This document shows, one piece after another, positions 28,083-37,848 of a stretch of DNA of 64,000 bases. The DNA is from JAAYZX01 sp040770645. Its GTDB lineage: Bacteria; Actinomycetota; Thermoleophilia; RBG-16-64-13. A program made the position numbers and the translations under genes. Under the pieces are notes generated by a model that was not told the DNA's origin, searched no databases, and saw only the letters and a list, made by a program, of their open reading frames with translations. How positions within the stretch are numbered: the first letter of the stretch is position 1; the number at the start of each line of letters is the position of its first letter. The stretch lies in the NCBI GenBank assembly GCA_040770645.1, contig JAXGIS010000011.1, positions 5,712-69,711 on the forward strand. The letters run 5' to 3'.

Positions 28083-29082
28083 TTTCACGCGCCTGGCCAA
28101 GGAGGAGATGGCACGCTCCTCGGAGGGGGGGCCCTGCTGCGCGGCAGCCGAGGCCGCTGCGCTGGTGCGCATGGCGGGGACTTTCCATATTCGGGGAGGC
28201 GAAGGCGACGAACGTTACGGGGTGCACATCTCCACCAGCGTCCAAGCCGCAGCCAAGCGCGTGTATTCCTACTTCAAGGGTATGGGGGCCGAAGCTGAGC
28301 TCCTCGTCCGTCGTGAGCGACGCTTCCAGTGTCGGCTCATGTACGAGGTGCACTTGGCCGGGACCATCACCAATCTGCAGGTTCTGAATGAGCTCGGCAT
28401 CCTGAGTGACTCATTTCGTTTGGAGTCAGGTATCCCGCGGCGCTTCCTCCGCCGCAGTTGCTGTCGTTCCGCCTTCCTGCGCGGCTGTTTCATGGGAGCC
28501 GCCTCGGTCAACGATCCTTTACGCGATGCGCACTTGGAGTTCGTGACTCCACACGCGGCTTTTGCCGACGATTTGGCGGCTTTGCTGGCCCAAATGGGCT
28601 TTCGCCCCGGCACGTATACCCGACGCTCTGCTTACGTGGTTTACCTGAAGGGTAGAGAAGAGGTTGCGGGCTTGTTGGCGCTGGCGGGAGCACATCAGGC
28701 GGCACTGGCTCTGCAGGAGGGTGCCGTTTTGAAAGAAGTGCGGGCACAGGCAAACCGGGTGGCAAACTGTGACCAGGCGAATCTGAGGCGATCGAGCCGG
28801 GCGGCGCAGAAGCAACTGGACGCCATTGACTTCCTGGAGCGGGTGGGACAGCTGCGTGTTTTGTCACCGGCGCTACAGGAGGCGGCTGAACTACGAAGGG
28901 CGTTTCCCTACCTGGGGCTGGCGGAGCTGGCGGAGGAGGGCGAGCTGGGACTCACGCGCATGGCCGTGAACCACAGGCTGCGTAGGTTGGTGCAGGCAGC
29001 GATGGACGCGGGATTCTCGCCGTACGAGGGTGGGAGCCGTGACGAATCCCCCGAGGGGGTTAACAGGAGACGAGCATCATGA
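28066..29082 (+). CDS. whiA: Sporulation/division regulator WhiA
   Basis: WhiA is a DNA-binding regulator with a LAGLIDADG homing-endonuclease-like N-terminal part and a C-terminal helix-turn-helix. It controls division genes such as ftsZ in Streptomyces. The N-terminal SFTRLAKEEMAR...CCAAAEAAAL pattern, the two LAGLIDADG halves (around MAGTFHIRGG and LRGCFMGAASVND) and the C-terminal LGLAELAEEGELGLTRMAVNHRLRRL are all seen. TTG 28066 is preferred because it includes the conserved SFT segment; ATG 28108 is the alternative. The gene overlaps rapZ by 17 bases. Confidence 0.93.
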   Translation: MSGRASFTRLAKEEMARSSEGGPCCAAAEAAALVRMAGTFHIRGGEGDERYGVHISTSVQAAAKRVYSYFKGMGAEAELLVRRERRFQCRLMYEVHLAGTITNLQVLNELGILSDSFRLESGIPRRFLRRSCCRSAFLRGCFMGAASVNDPLRDAHLEFVTPHAAFADDLAALLAQMGFRPGTYTRRSAYVVYLKGREEVAGLLALAGAHQAALALQEGAVLKEVRAQANRVANCDQANLRRSSRAAQKQLDAIDFLERVGQLRVLSPALQEAAELRRAFPYLGLAELAEEGELGLTRMAVNHRLRRLVQAAMDAGFSPYEGGSRDESPEGVNRRRAS

Positions 29083-30263
29083 GCACCACGGTTGGTATCA
29101 ACGGATTCGGGCGCATCGGACGTCTGTTCTTGCGTGCCGCGCTCAAGAGGGGGGCGGATCTGAACGTGGTCGCCATCAACGACCTGACCGAGACCCCTAC
29201 TTTGGCGCACCTCTTCAAATACGACAGCGTCCACGGCATCTGGCCGGGAGCGGTACGTACCACGGAGCAGGGTATCGAGGTTGACGAGCGTGAAATCAGA
29301 GTACTTGCCCAGAGGGAGCCGGAACTCCTGCCTTGGCGCGATCTGGGTGTCGACGTGGTCGTGGAGTGTACCGGCCGATTCACGGATCGCGTGGGCGCCA
29401 CTAAGCACCTCGATGCCGGAGCCCGCAAAGTCGCCATCAGCGCGCCGGCGAAGGACCCCGATGTGACGGTGGTCTTGGGAGTCAACGACACCGACTATGA
29501 TGCGGAGCGCCACCATGTTGTGTCCAACGCCAGTTGCACCACCAACTGCCTGGCGCCGCTCAGCAAAGTGATCATGGACACCTTCGGCATCGAGCAGGGG
29601 TTTGTGAGCACGGTGCATGCCTATACCAACGACCAAGTCATTCTCGATTTCCCCCACCGTGATCTGCGCCGCGCGCGGGCGGCGGCCGAGTCCATCATCC
29701 CCACCACCACGGGCGCGGCCAAGGCCATCGGACTGGTCATCCCGGAGTTGCAGGGGAAGATGGACGGGGTGGCGTTCAGGGTCCCCATCCCCAACGGCTC
29801 ACTACTCGACCTGGTGGTGACGCTGAAGAGCGAAGCCTCCATCAGACAGCTCAACGATGCCGTGAAGGAAGCCGCTGCCGGGCCTTTGGCCGGGATCCTC
29901 GAATACACTGAGGAACCGCTGGTTTCTCGTGATATCGTGGGCAACCCACACTCGTGTGTGTTCGATGCCACCTCCACCATGGTATTGGGCAGGCAGGCCA
30001 AGTTGGTGGCCTGGTACGACAACGAGTGGGGATACTCCAACCGTCTGGTCGACCTGGTTCTGCGGTTGCGTAGCCGGCCCGCGCAACGCAGCCGGCAGAA
30101 GAACGTGGGCTCGGCCGTACGGTGGGAGGCGTGTCGGGCGAGCGCGTCAAGGAAGGACGGCAATGGCAAAGAAGACGGTCAGAGACATCGACGTCGTCGG
30201 CAAACGCGTCCTGGTGCGGGTGGACTTCAACGTCCCCCTCAAGGAAGGAGCGGTCAGGGATGA
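29079..30263 (+). CDS. gap: Glyceraldehyde-3-phosphate dehydrogenase, type I
   Basis: GAPDH oxidises glyceraldehyde-3-phosphate to 1,3-bisphosphoglycerate with NAD(P). The N-terminal INGFGRIGR nucleotide site, the catalytic SNASCTTNCLAP cysteine, and the C-terminal WYDNEWGYSNRLVDL are present. As read the frame runs about 60 residues past the normal end and overlaps pgk by 101 bases with a low-quality tail. A break near 30060 with a stop at TAG 30071-30073 would give the usual 331 residues. The ATG 29079 overlaps the whiA stop. Confidence 0.93.
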   Translation: MSTTVGINGFGRIGRLFLRAALKRGADLNVVAINDLTETPTLAHLFKYDSVHGIWPGAVRTTEQGIEVDEREIRVLAQREPELLPWRDLGVDVVVECTGRFTDRVGATKHLDAGARKVAISAPAKDPDVTVVLGVNDTDYDAERHHVVSNASCTTNCLAPLSKVIMDTFGIEQGFVSTVHAYTNDQVILDFPHRDLRRARAAAESIIPTTTGAAKAIGLVIPELQGKMDGVAFRVPIPNGSLLDLVVTLKSEASIRQLNDAVKEAAAGPLAGILEYTEEPLVSRDIVGNPHSCVFDATSTMVLGRQAKLVAWYDNEWGYSNRLVDLVLRLRSRPAQRSRQKNVGSAVRWEACRASASRKDGNGKEDGQRHRRRRQTRPGAGGLQRPPQGRSGQG

Positions 30264-31350
30264 TACGCGCATTCGCGCGGCCCTGCCCACCATCATCTAC
30301 CTACGCAGCCAGGGAGCAAAGGTCATCCTCACCTCTCACCTCGGTCGTCCCAAGAAGCAGCCGAAGGAAGGCCTGGTCATGGATCCCGTGGCGGCGCGGC
30401 TGTCCGAGTTGCTGGGGGTGCCGGTGCGGAAACTCGACGAGCTCACAGGGCCGGCCGTGGAAGCGGCAGTGGCCGAGATGAAGCCGGGCGACGTGGTGTT
30501 GCTGGAGAATTCGCGCTTCGACCCCCGCGAAGAAAAGAACGACCCCTCGCTGGCGGCCGAACTGGCGCGGCTCGCGGATGTCTATGTCAATGACGCCTTC
30601 GGCACCGCACACCGAGCCCACGCCACCACTGCCGGCGTGGCCCAACTGCTGCCGGCAGTGGCCGGGTTCCTCATGCAGAAGGAGCTCGAAGCTCTCGACA
30701 CGTTGGTAACGGCTCCGGGGCGCCCGTTTGTGGTGGTGCTGGGAGGAGCCAAGGTGACAGATAAGATCGGTGTCATAGACAAGTTCCTGGATATCGCCGA
30801 CGATATCCTGGTTGGGGGGGCCATGGCCTTCACCTTCTTCAAAGCCAAAGGCTGGGCGGTGGGTGCCTCCTTGGTGGAAGATGAGGAAGGCGTAGCCGTG
30901 GCCAAGCGCATCCTGGACAAGGCCGCCTCCTCTTACTGCAACTTGGCGCTTCCCACCGATATCGTGGTGGCGGAGAAAGCCGAAGCCGATGCGGCCACCA
31001 AGCTGGTGCCCGCCGACGCCATTCCCGAGGGTTGGATGGGACTCGACATTGGTCCGGACACGGCCGCGGCGTACGGAGCCAAGTTTAAGGCAGCCGATGA
31101 GGTGTTCTGGAACGGTCCCATGGGCATGTTCGAGGTGGCGCCCTTCGCCGCCGGCACCAGGGCGGTGGCGGAAGCCATGGTCGCCTGCAAGGGCATGACT
31201 ATCGTGGGGGGCGGTGATTCAGTGGCGGCCGTAAACGACTTCGGCTTGGCTGAGAAGATGATCCATGTCTCCACGGGGGGAGGCGCTTCGCTTGAGTTCA
31301 TCGAGAAAGACGGGGTGCTGCCGGGTGTGACCGTTCTGGAGGACCGATGA
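30163..31350 (+). CDS. pgk: Phosphoglycerate kinase
   Basis: Pgk makes ATP from 1,3-bisphosphoglycerate. The motifs RVLVRVDFNVPL, ILTSHLGRPK, GGAKVTDKIGVIDKF, WNGPMGMFE and the final GGGDSVAAV...VSTGGGASLEF are complete. It is 395 residues, normal length and in frame throughout. ATG 30163 is placed by the MAKKTVRDID family start and an AAGGAAGG site. The stop overlaps the tpiA start (ATGA). Confidence 0.97.
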   Translation: MAKKTVRDIDVVGKRVLVRVDFNVPLKEGAVRDDTRIRAALPTIIYLRSQGAKVILTSHLGRPKKQPKEGLVMDPVAARLSELLGVPVRKLDELTGPAVEAAVAEMKPGDVVLLENSRFDPREEKNDPSLAAELARLADVYVNDAFGTAHRAHATTAGVAQLLPAVAGFLMQKELEALDTLVTAPGRPFVVVLGGAKVTDKIGVIDKFLDIADDILVGGAMAFTFFKAKGWAVGASLVEDEEGVAVAKRILDKAASSYCNLALPTDIVVAEKAEADAATKLVPADAIPEGWMGLDIGPDTAAAYGAKFKAADEVFWNGPMGMFEVAPFAAGTRAVAEAMVACKGMTIVGGGDSVAAVNDFGLAEKMIHVSTGGGASLEFIEKDGVLPGVTVLEDR

Positions 31351-32131
31351 ACCCGATGCGTACCCCGCTGATCGCGGGCAACTGGAAGTTGTTCAAGACC
31401 GGGGTGGAGGGCGCGGCTTTCATACAAGGCCTGGCCGAGAGCCTCGGGCGTCGCCTGGGGGACGCTCCGGGTGTGGAAGTGGTGGTGGCTCCGCCGTTCA
31501 CCTCGCTCTATCAAGTGGCGCAGGCATGTGGGGGCACCAAGATCGAGGTAGCGGCCCAGGACGTGTACTGGCAGGAGAAGGGTGCTTTCACTGGAGAGGT
31601 GGCGCCGCACATGGTGAAAGATGCCGGAGCGGCCTGGGCCATCGTGGGGCATTCGGAGCGCCGCCAGTTCTTCGGGGAAACCGATGAGAGCGTGGCCCGC
31701 AAGGTGCAGGCGGCTTTGGCGGCGGGGTTGAAGCCCATCATGTGCGTTGGGGAACTCGAGGACCAGCGTCTCTCCGGTATGACGGAACAGGTGCTGAAGA
31801 CGCAGGTAGAGGCAGGATTGGCCCTGGTGGAGGCGTCCGACCTGGCCAAGATGGCCATCGCCTATGAACCGGTATGGGCCATCGGCACGGGGCGCACGGC
31901 CACACCGCAGCAGGCTCAAGAGGCGTGCGCCTTTATCCGTGGCCTGGTTGTTGAAGTTCAATCTGGAGGCGTCCGTTGCGGTCCGCATTCTGTATGGTGG
32001 GAGCGTCAAACCGGACAACACGGCGGAACTGATGAATCAAGTGGACATAGACGGGGGGCTAGTCGGAGGCGAGCCTGGAGGTGGAGTCCTTTGCCGACAT
32101 CATCGAACAATCCCGAACGGCGCGCGCCTGA
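31347..32131 (+). CDS. tpiA: Triosephosphate isomerase (frameshifted as read)
   Basis: TpiA interconverts dihydroxyacetone phosphate and glyceraldehyde-3-phosphate. RTPLIAGNWKLFK, the catalytic VGHSERR histidine, YEPVWAIGTG with the catalytic Glu, and RILYGGSVKPDN are all present. Frame changes occur near 31945 and 32070. The corrected C-terminus (ASLEVESFADIIEQS) ends at TGA 32129-32131. The apparent fusion with gpmI in a single frame is an artefact of these two breaks. Confidence 0.92.
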
Positions 32132-33687
32132 CTCAGGCGCCGCTGCAGGCGACCCGGGCGCCCGGCGCCCGGTCGCCCTCATTATCTTGGACGGCTGGGG
32201 GCACGCACCTCCCGGCCCCGATAACGCCGTATCCCTTGCCAACATTCCCTTCTACCGCAGTCTGGAAGAGCAATACCCCCGCGAGTGGCTTGAAGCTGCA
32301 GGCGAAGCCGTGGGGCTTCCGGCAGGCATCATGGGCAACTCTGAAGTCGGCCACCTGACTTTGGGCACGGGGCGCATCAACTTCCAAGACCTCTCGCGCA
32401 TCAATCGGGCTGTTGCCGACGGTACCTTCTTTCGAAACCCTGTGTTGGGACCGGCTATGGCCCACGCTGCCACCGGGTTCGGCCGTCCACCTCATGGGGC
32501 TCCTGTCAAACGGGGGAGTGCACTCCGCCATCGAGCATCTGCAGGCTTTGGTTCAGCTTGCCCACGATACCAGGGTCACCCGGCTGTTCATCCACTGCTT
32601 CATGGACGGAAGAGATACCTCGCCCACGGCGGGCCGGGGTTCCTGGCCGCCCTGGAGGAGTTCTTGGCGGACGAGGGCGTGGGCGAGATTGGAGCCCTGT
32701 CCGGTCGCTACTACGCCATGGATCGTGACAAGCGCTGGGAGCGCGTGAAGCTGGCCTACGACGCGCTGGTCTTCGGCGAAGGCGCTTCGAGCTTCCACCG
32801 TTGAGGAGGCCATCACCCGCTCGTACGAGCAGAACATCACCGACGAATTCGTACTGCCCACCGTGGTGAGCAATGACCCGGAATCGCGTATCAAAGACGG
32901 TGACACCGTCATCTTCTTCAACTTCCGCCCCGACCGGGCCCGGGAGCTCACGCGCGCGTTCATCGAACCCGATTTCGACGGTTTTGATCGGGAGGGCCCG
33001 GCGCCGCAAGTAACGTACATCGGTATGACCGAGTACGACTCATCTTTCGGCATCCCCGTGGCGTTTCCGGATGTGCCGCCGGAGTTGCCCCTGGCCGAGG
33101 TGCTGAGCCGGGCGGGCATGACGCAGTTGCACATCGCCGAGACCGAGAAATACGCCCACGTCACCTTCTTCTTCAACGGCGGCCATGAGGCACCCTATCC
33201 CGGGGAGCGGCAGGTGCTGATCCCGTCACCGCGTGACATCGCCACCTACGATCAGCGTCCACAGATGGCCGCGTATGAGGTGGCCGCCCGTTTCGTGGAA
33301 CTCTACGAGGAAGAAGAGTTCGATTTTGTGATCCTTAACTTCGCCAACCCCGACATGGTGGGGCACACGGGTGTGCTCGAGGCGACCGTGGAGGCCCTGG
33401 GCCACGTCGATAAGTGTTTGACCTCTGTGGTGGGCGCTTTGCAGGCCAAGAACGCGCACATCTTTGTCACCGCCGACCACGGGAACGCCGAGTCTATGCT
33501 GAATGACGACGGAACTCCCAACACCGCTCACACCACCAACCCCGTGCCTTTGCTGTATTTGGAGAAGGGGGCAGTGTTGCGAAAGGGAGCAGGACTATCG
33601 GACATAGCGCCGACCGTCCTTCACCTGTTAGGCCTTCCCGTCCCCTCGGTGATGACGGGTACGTCTCTCCTGGCAGAGGACGCGTGA
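32091..33687 (+). CDS. gpmI: 2,3-bisphosphoglycerate-independent phosphoglycerate mutase (frameshifted as read)
   Basis: GpmI interconverts 3- and 2-phosphoglycerate using two manganese ions and a phosphoserine. The N-terminal metal site (LIILDGWG), the nucleophile serine in GIMGNSEVGHLTLG, the FIHCFMDGRDT region, and the C-terminal metal-binding FVTADHGNAESM and TAHTTNPVPL are present. Frame changes fall near 32460, 32630 and 32800. The start is uncertain; TTG 32091 is the first in-frame start codon and overlaps tpiA. Length is close to the normal 510-530 residues. Confidence 0.9.
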
Positions 33688-33807
33688 TGACTGCGGATGC
33701 AGGAGTGGCCGGATAAGTAAAGAATTGCCGTTCATGTAGCATTACATGGTAACCTCGGAGAGGTAGATGATTCTGGGAAACCATGGCTTACGCGGGAGTG
33801 TTGCGGC

Positions 33808-34029
33808 GTGAAGTACGTTCTCATTGTATTGGACAGCATTGTGGGGATTGGGTTGTTGATCCTCATCTTCCTTCATTCCGGCAAAGACGCCGGTCTGTCA
33901 CAGGCCTTTGGGGGCGTGGGCAGTGGCTTCGGTGGCACCACGGTGGTGCAGAAGAATCTCACCCGCTTCACAGTTGGGTTTGCGGTAGCGTTCTTTGTGC
34001 TGACCATAGCGCTTGGGTTCATTGCGTGA
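33808..34029 (+). CDS. secG: Preprotein translocase subunit SecG
   Basis: SecG is a small two-helix partner of SecYE. The 73-residue protein has a first membrane helix (VLIVLDSIVGIGLLILIFLHSGKD), the conserved Gly-rich loop (LSQAFGGVGSGFGG) and a second helix (FTVGFAVAFFVLTIALGFI). GTG 33808 is the start. secG after gap-pgk-tpi is a standard actinobacterial arrangement. Confidence 0.93.
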   Translation: MKYVLIVLDSIVGIGLLILIFLHSGKDAGLSQAFGGVGSGFGGTTVVQKNLTRFTVGFAVAFFVLTIALGFIA

Positions 34030-34126
34030 ACGGTGTGTGGAAGCCGATGAGGAGGTGATGGCTGAAGTAGACTGGTATGCGTGGGCAGAGTTGTCTGCAA
34101 ACCCAAGGAACGATGGAGGAGGCGTC

Positions 34127-35776
34127 TTGGACAACCATAGATACACTCGTTGGGGACTTCTTGTTCTGGTAGCCATCATGGTCGTGGCTCTGGGCGTGGT
34201 TGCTGCGGGCTGTGGGAGCAGCGCCACCACTACCACTGGAGGCGGCGCGGCCGGAGAGTTGGCAGCAGATCAGACTCTGCGCGTCAACATCAACACCGAA
34301 CCACCGAATATCGATCCCAACCTGGGCACGGACACCACGTCCGCTAAGGTCATCAACAACATCTTCGAGGGTCTCACCCACATCAACTACGAGGGTGAGG
34401 TGTTCCCCGGTGCGGCCGAGAAGTGGGAAGTGTCCGATGACGGTCTCACGTACACTTTCTATCTGCGCGGCACTGACAAGTGGACCAACGGCGACGTAGT
34501 TACCAGCCAAGACTTCAAGGACTCCTGGCTGCGGATCCTGGATCCGGCTACGGGGGCCGACTACGCCTATATGGTGTTCGTGATCAAGGGCGCCGCTGAG
34601 TTCAACGCCGGCGAAGGCAAGGCCGAAGACGTGGCTATCGACGCCAGCGATCCCAAGGTTCTGAAAGTGACCCTGGTGGGCAGGGTTCCCTGGTTTGTGC
34701 CCATGATGGCGCACCAGGCCTTCTTCCCCATCCACAAGGCCACCGTGGATCAGCACGGGGACAAGTGGACCGAGCCGGGCAACATCGTCAGCAATGGTCC
34801 GTTCAAGCTCACCACCTGGAACCACGAGTCCGACATACTGCTGGAGAAGTGGGGCGACCATCGCTTGGCCTCGGAGACCACCCTCGAGAAGATCAAGATG
34901 ATCATGATCGTGGAGGCCACCACCGGAGTGGCGGCTTTCGAGAACAACGAGGTGGACATTCAGTCAGATCTGCCCGTGGCGGACATGGACCGGCTGAAGA
35001 AGCTCCCCGAGTACACGCTGTTCCCGATGCTGGGCATCTACTACTACGGCTTCAACATCAAGAACCCGTCGCTGGAAAAGGTGGAAGTGCGCCAGGCTTT
35101 GGCTATGGCCATGGACCGCCAGTCCATCATTGATAACGTGGCTAAGGCCGACCAGCTACCCGCCGTCTCCTTCACTCCCAAGGGCATGCCCGGTTGGGAC
35201 GTCTTCCACAAGTCCGAACTGCTGAAGCCCACCGCCGATAAGGAAGGCGCCAAGAAACTGCTGGCCGACGCAGGGTTCCCCGATGGCCAGGGTCTCCGTG
35301 AAATCGTGATCTACTACAACACCAGCGAGGGCCATCAGGCCATAGCCACTGCGGTCCAAGATCAGTGGAAGCAGGTCGGAGCCAACGTCACCCTCAAGAA
35401 CATGGAGTGGAAGCAGTACCTCGACTTCCTCCCCAACAACGATGACGTTATGGTTTACCGCATGGGTTGGGTGGCCGACTTCAACGACGCCTACAACTTC
35501 CTCGAGATTCTGCGCGAGAAGAGCGGCAATAACTACACTCGTTGGTCCAGCGCCGAGTATGAGAAGAACTTGGACGATGCTCTGCAGGCTCCGGACGAAG
35601 CTGCACGTTTTGAGCTTTACTCCAAGTGCGAGCAGATCCTGCAGGACGAGATGCCCGTAGCGCCGATCTACTGGTACACCAACCCCGAGTTGGTGAAGAA
35701 GTACGTGACCGGCTACGAGCCGAATCCGCTGGGGGAACTTACCAACTACTGGACGGTGAAGATCCTCAAGCACTAA
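34127..35776 (+). CDS. oppA: Oligopeptide ABC transporter, substrate-binding lipoprotein
   Basis: A family 5 solute-binding protein of about 549 residues captures peptides outside the cell for OppBCDF. The signal sequence ends in a lipobox (VAAGC), so the mature protein is lipid-anchored. The family motifs LRVNINTEPPNIDPN, WEVSDDGLTYTFYLR, VVTSQDFKDSW and QALAMAMDRQSI are seen. TTG 34127 is chosen because GGAGGAGG lies just upstream and the lipoprotein signal starts there. The frame is intact. A strong hairpin separates it from oppB. Confidence 0.93.
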   Translation: MDNHRYTRWGLLVLVAIMVVALGVVAAGCGSSATTTTGGGAAGELAADQTLRVNINTEPPNIDPNLGTDTTSAKVINNIFEGLTHINYEGEVFPGAAEKWEVSDDGLTYTFYLRGTDKWTNGDVVTSQDFKDSWLRILDPATGADYAYMVFVIKGAAEFNAGEGKAEDVAIDASDPKVLKVTLVGRVPWFVPMMAHQAFFPIHKATVDQHGDKWTEPGNIVSNGPFKLTTWNHESDILLEKWGDHRLASETTLEKIKMIMIVEATTGVAAFENNEVDIQSDLPVADMDRLKKLPEYTLFPMLGIYYYGFNIKNPSLEKVEVRQALAMAMDRQSIIDNVAKADQLPAVSFTPKGMPGWDVFHKSELLKPTADKEGAKKLLADAGFPDGQGLREIVIYYNTSEGHQAIATAVQDQWKQVGANVTLKNMEWKQYLDFLPNNDDVMVYRMGWVADFNDAYNFLEILREKSGNNYTRWSSAEYEKNLDDALQAPDEAARFELYSKCEQILQDEMPVAPIYWYTNPELVKKYVTGYEPNPLGELTNYWTVKILKH

Positions 35777-35812
35777 TCCGTCAATCACGAGGAGCCGGTG
35801 GATCTAATGGTG

Positions 35813-35837
35813 GCGGCGGCACGGGGCGTGCCGCCGC
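35813..35837 (+). terminator. Hairpin between oppA and oppB
   Basis: A perfect 11-bp stem (35813-35823 with 35827-35837) with a GGG loop lies 36 bases after the oppA stop. Such hairpins commonly let the binding protein be made in excess over the permease. Confidence 0.65.
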
Positions 35838-35980
35838 GCACTTCATAGTGCGGTTTAATTGTGCGCGTTGAGCATGTAATAATGTGCCGGGATTGCGTGA
35901 CAGGGGTACCGTGCAGAAGCGGCGGAGAGACCGACCAGATGACGAGCAAGCACTCGGTCGCGTAAGCGGGGTAAGACACC

Positions 35981-36895
35981 GTGTTCAAGTTCATAGTGCG
36001 AAGGATACTGTGGAGCATCCCCGTCCTACTGCTTGTGATTCTCTTCACGTTTCTGCTCATGAAGGCTATTCCGGGCGGGCCCTTCACCGGGGAGAAGGGC
36101 ATTCCTCCTGAGATCTTGGCCAACATGAACGCCAAGTACGGGTTGGACAAGCCGTGGTTCGAACAGTATGCCCGCTACGTGTGGCACGCTTTTCGGGGAG
36201 ATTTAGGGGTTTCCATGACTCAGAAGTCGCGGACGGTCATGGACATCATCGGTAGTGCTTTCCCGGTTTCCATGCAGCTAGGCATCCAAGCCTTCCTATT
36301 AGCGATTCTTATCGGTCTGCCGGCGGGGATCATCGCGGGGCTGCGGCACACACGTGGATGGACTATACGGCCATCTTCTACTCCACCATCGGCTGGGCGA
36401 TTCCCACTTTCATCACCGGCCCCATCCTGATTTACTTCTTCGCGGTCAAGTTGGGGTGGTTCCCCACCTCGCGCTGGGAGGGGCCCATCTACTGGGTCTT
36501 GCCAACCGTGACGCTGGGATTCTCCTTGTCGGCGTATTTCGCACGCCTGACCCGTGGCAGCATCCTGGAGACTCTGCAGCAGGACTTTGTGCGGACGGCG
36601 CAGGCCAAGGCTGCCGCGCGGGTTGGTGGTCCGCCGCCACATCCTGCGCAACTCCCTCATTCCTGTGATCACGCAGGCGGGGCCGCTGCTCGGTTTCGTC
36701 ATTACCGGTAGTTTCTTGACCGAGTATATCTTCGCTATCCCCGGTCTGGGCCGCCACTACATCCAGAGTGTGACCAACCGGGACTACTCGGTGGTCATGG
36801 GGCTCGCGGTGTTGTTGTCGGCCGTGATAGTGGTGGCGAATATGGTGGTGGACATCCTGTACGGCTACCTGGATCCTCGGATCCGGTATGAGTGA
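35981..36895 (+). CDS. oppB: Oligopeptide ABC transporter permease OppB (frameshifted as read)
   Basis: OppB is one of two membrane channels of the peptide importer. The N-terminal FIVRRILWSIPVLLLVILFTFLLMKAIPGGP is typical, and the EAA loop region (DFVRTAQAKA...RRHILRNSLIPVITQ) is complete once a break near 36625 is repaired. Another break lies near 36345 within AGIIAGLRHT/MDYT. There are six predicted helices. GTG 35981 is the start. Confidence 0.92.
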
Positions 36896-36909
36896 AGCGG
36901 GGAGGCGGC

Positions 36910-37848
36910 ATGAGCGACACTAAAGCGCATGAAATCGACTCCTCGGTAGCCGCGCTGGCCGAGGAGCGCGACGCGGGGGCCCCGCTCACCATTCGTCAAA
37001 CCACCCTGTGGGGAGACGTGATCAGGCGGTTCATGCGTAATCGCGCCGCCCTGCTCGGCCTCTCTGTGCTGGCGCTAATGATCCTGTACTCCACCATTGG
37101 ACCTTGGATTCGGCCGTACGGTTTTGCCGACCAGGATTTCTCCATCGCCAACCAGCTGCCCAACGCACAACACTGGTTCGGCACCGACATGTTCGGCCGC
37201 GACCTCTTCGTGCGGGCGGCCATGGGGGGGCGCGTTTCACTATTGGTGGCGTTTGCCGCCACCGGTGTGGTCCTGGTAGTGGGCGTGCTGTATGGGTCCA
37301 CCTCGGGCTTCATTGGCGGGAAGGTGGACGAGATCATGATGAGGTTTGTGGACATCCTTTACGGGATGCCCTATCTGCCCTTCGCCATTATCCTGCTGGT
37401 GATCCTGGGTGGGGGAGTGGTGCCGATGCTGCTGGCCTTGGCCATCGTGTCGTGGCTCACGCCCTCTCGACTGGTGCGGGGCCAGATTCTGACTCTGAAA
37501 CAGAATGAGTACGTGGAGGCGGCGCGGGCGTTGGGAGCGTCGCAGGCGCGAGTGGTGTGGCGTCACTTGCTCCCCAATACACTGGGAATCATCGTGGTGG
37601 CCATGTTCCTGGAAGTGCCGTCTATGATCCTGGGCGAAGCCGTCCTCTCGTTCTTGGGTCTGGGCATATCGGCTCCCAACGCTTCATGGGGCACGCTGGC
37701 TGAAGAGGGGTGGAAGGCGTTGCGCTCGTATCCATGGCTGATCATCCTGCCCGGACTGTTCATCTCCATCACGGTCCTGGCGTTCAATTTCGTGGGCGAC
37801 GGTTTCCGGGATGCTATCGACCCACGGACCAAGGAGGGGAACGGGTGA
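36910..37848 (+). CDS. oppC: Oligopeptide ABC transporter permease OppC
   Basis: OppC is the second permease. It has the N-terminal FMRNRAALLGLSVLALMIL segment, the FGTDMFGRDLFVRAAMGGRVSLLVAF signature and the EAA loop NEYVEAARALGASQARVVWRHLLPN. The C-terminal end is GDGFRDAIDPRTK. It is in frame over about 312 residues. ATG 36910 has a GGGAGG site; the stop overlaps oppD. Confidence 0.95.
   Translation: MSDTKAHEIDSSVAALAEERDAGAPLTIRQTTLWGDVIRRFMRNRAALLGLSVLALMILYSTIGPWIRPYGFADQDFSIANQLPNAQHWFGTDMFGRDLFVRAAMGGRVSLLVAFAATGVVLVVGVLYGSTSGFIGGKVDEIMMRFVDILYGMPYLPFAIILLVILGGGVVPMLLALAIVSWLTPSRLVRGQILTLKQNEYVEAARALGASQARVVWRHLLPNTLGIIVVAMFLEVPSMILGEAVLSFLGLGISAPNASWGTLAEEGWKALRSYPWLIILPGLFISITVLAFNFVGDGFRDAIDPRTKEGNG

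Noticed and set aside
31347..32804. Apparent fusion of triosephosphate isomerase and phosphoglycerate mutase in one 485-codon frame
   Set aside because: The true TpiA C-terminus lies in other frames at about 31945-32131, and the frame returns by chance in gpmI. Two indels explain it; no fusion is needed.
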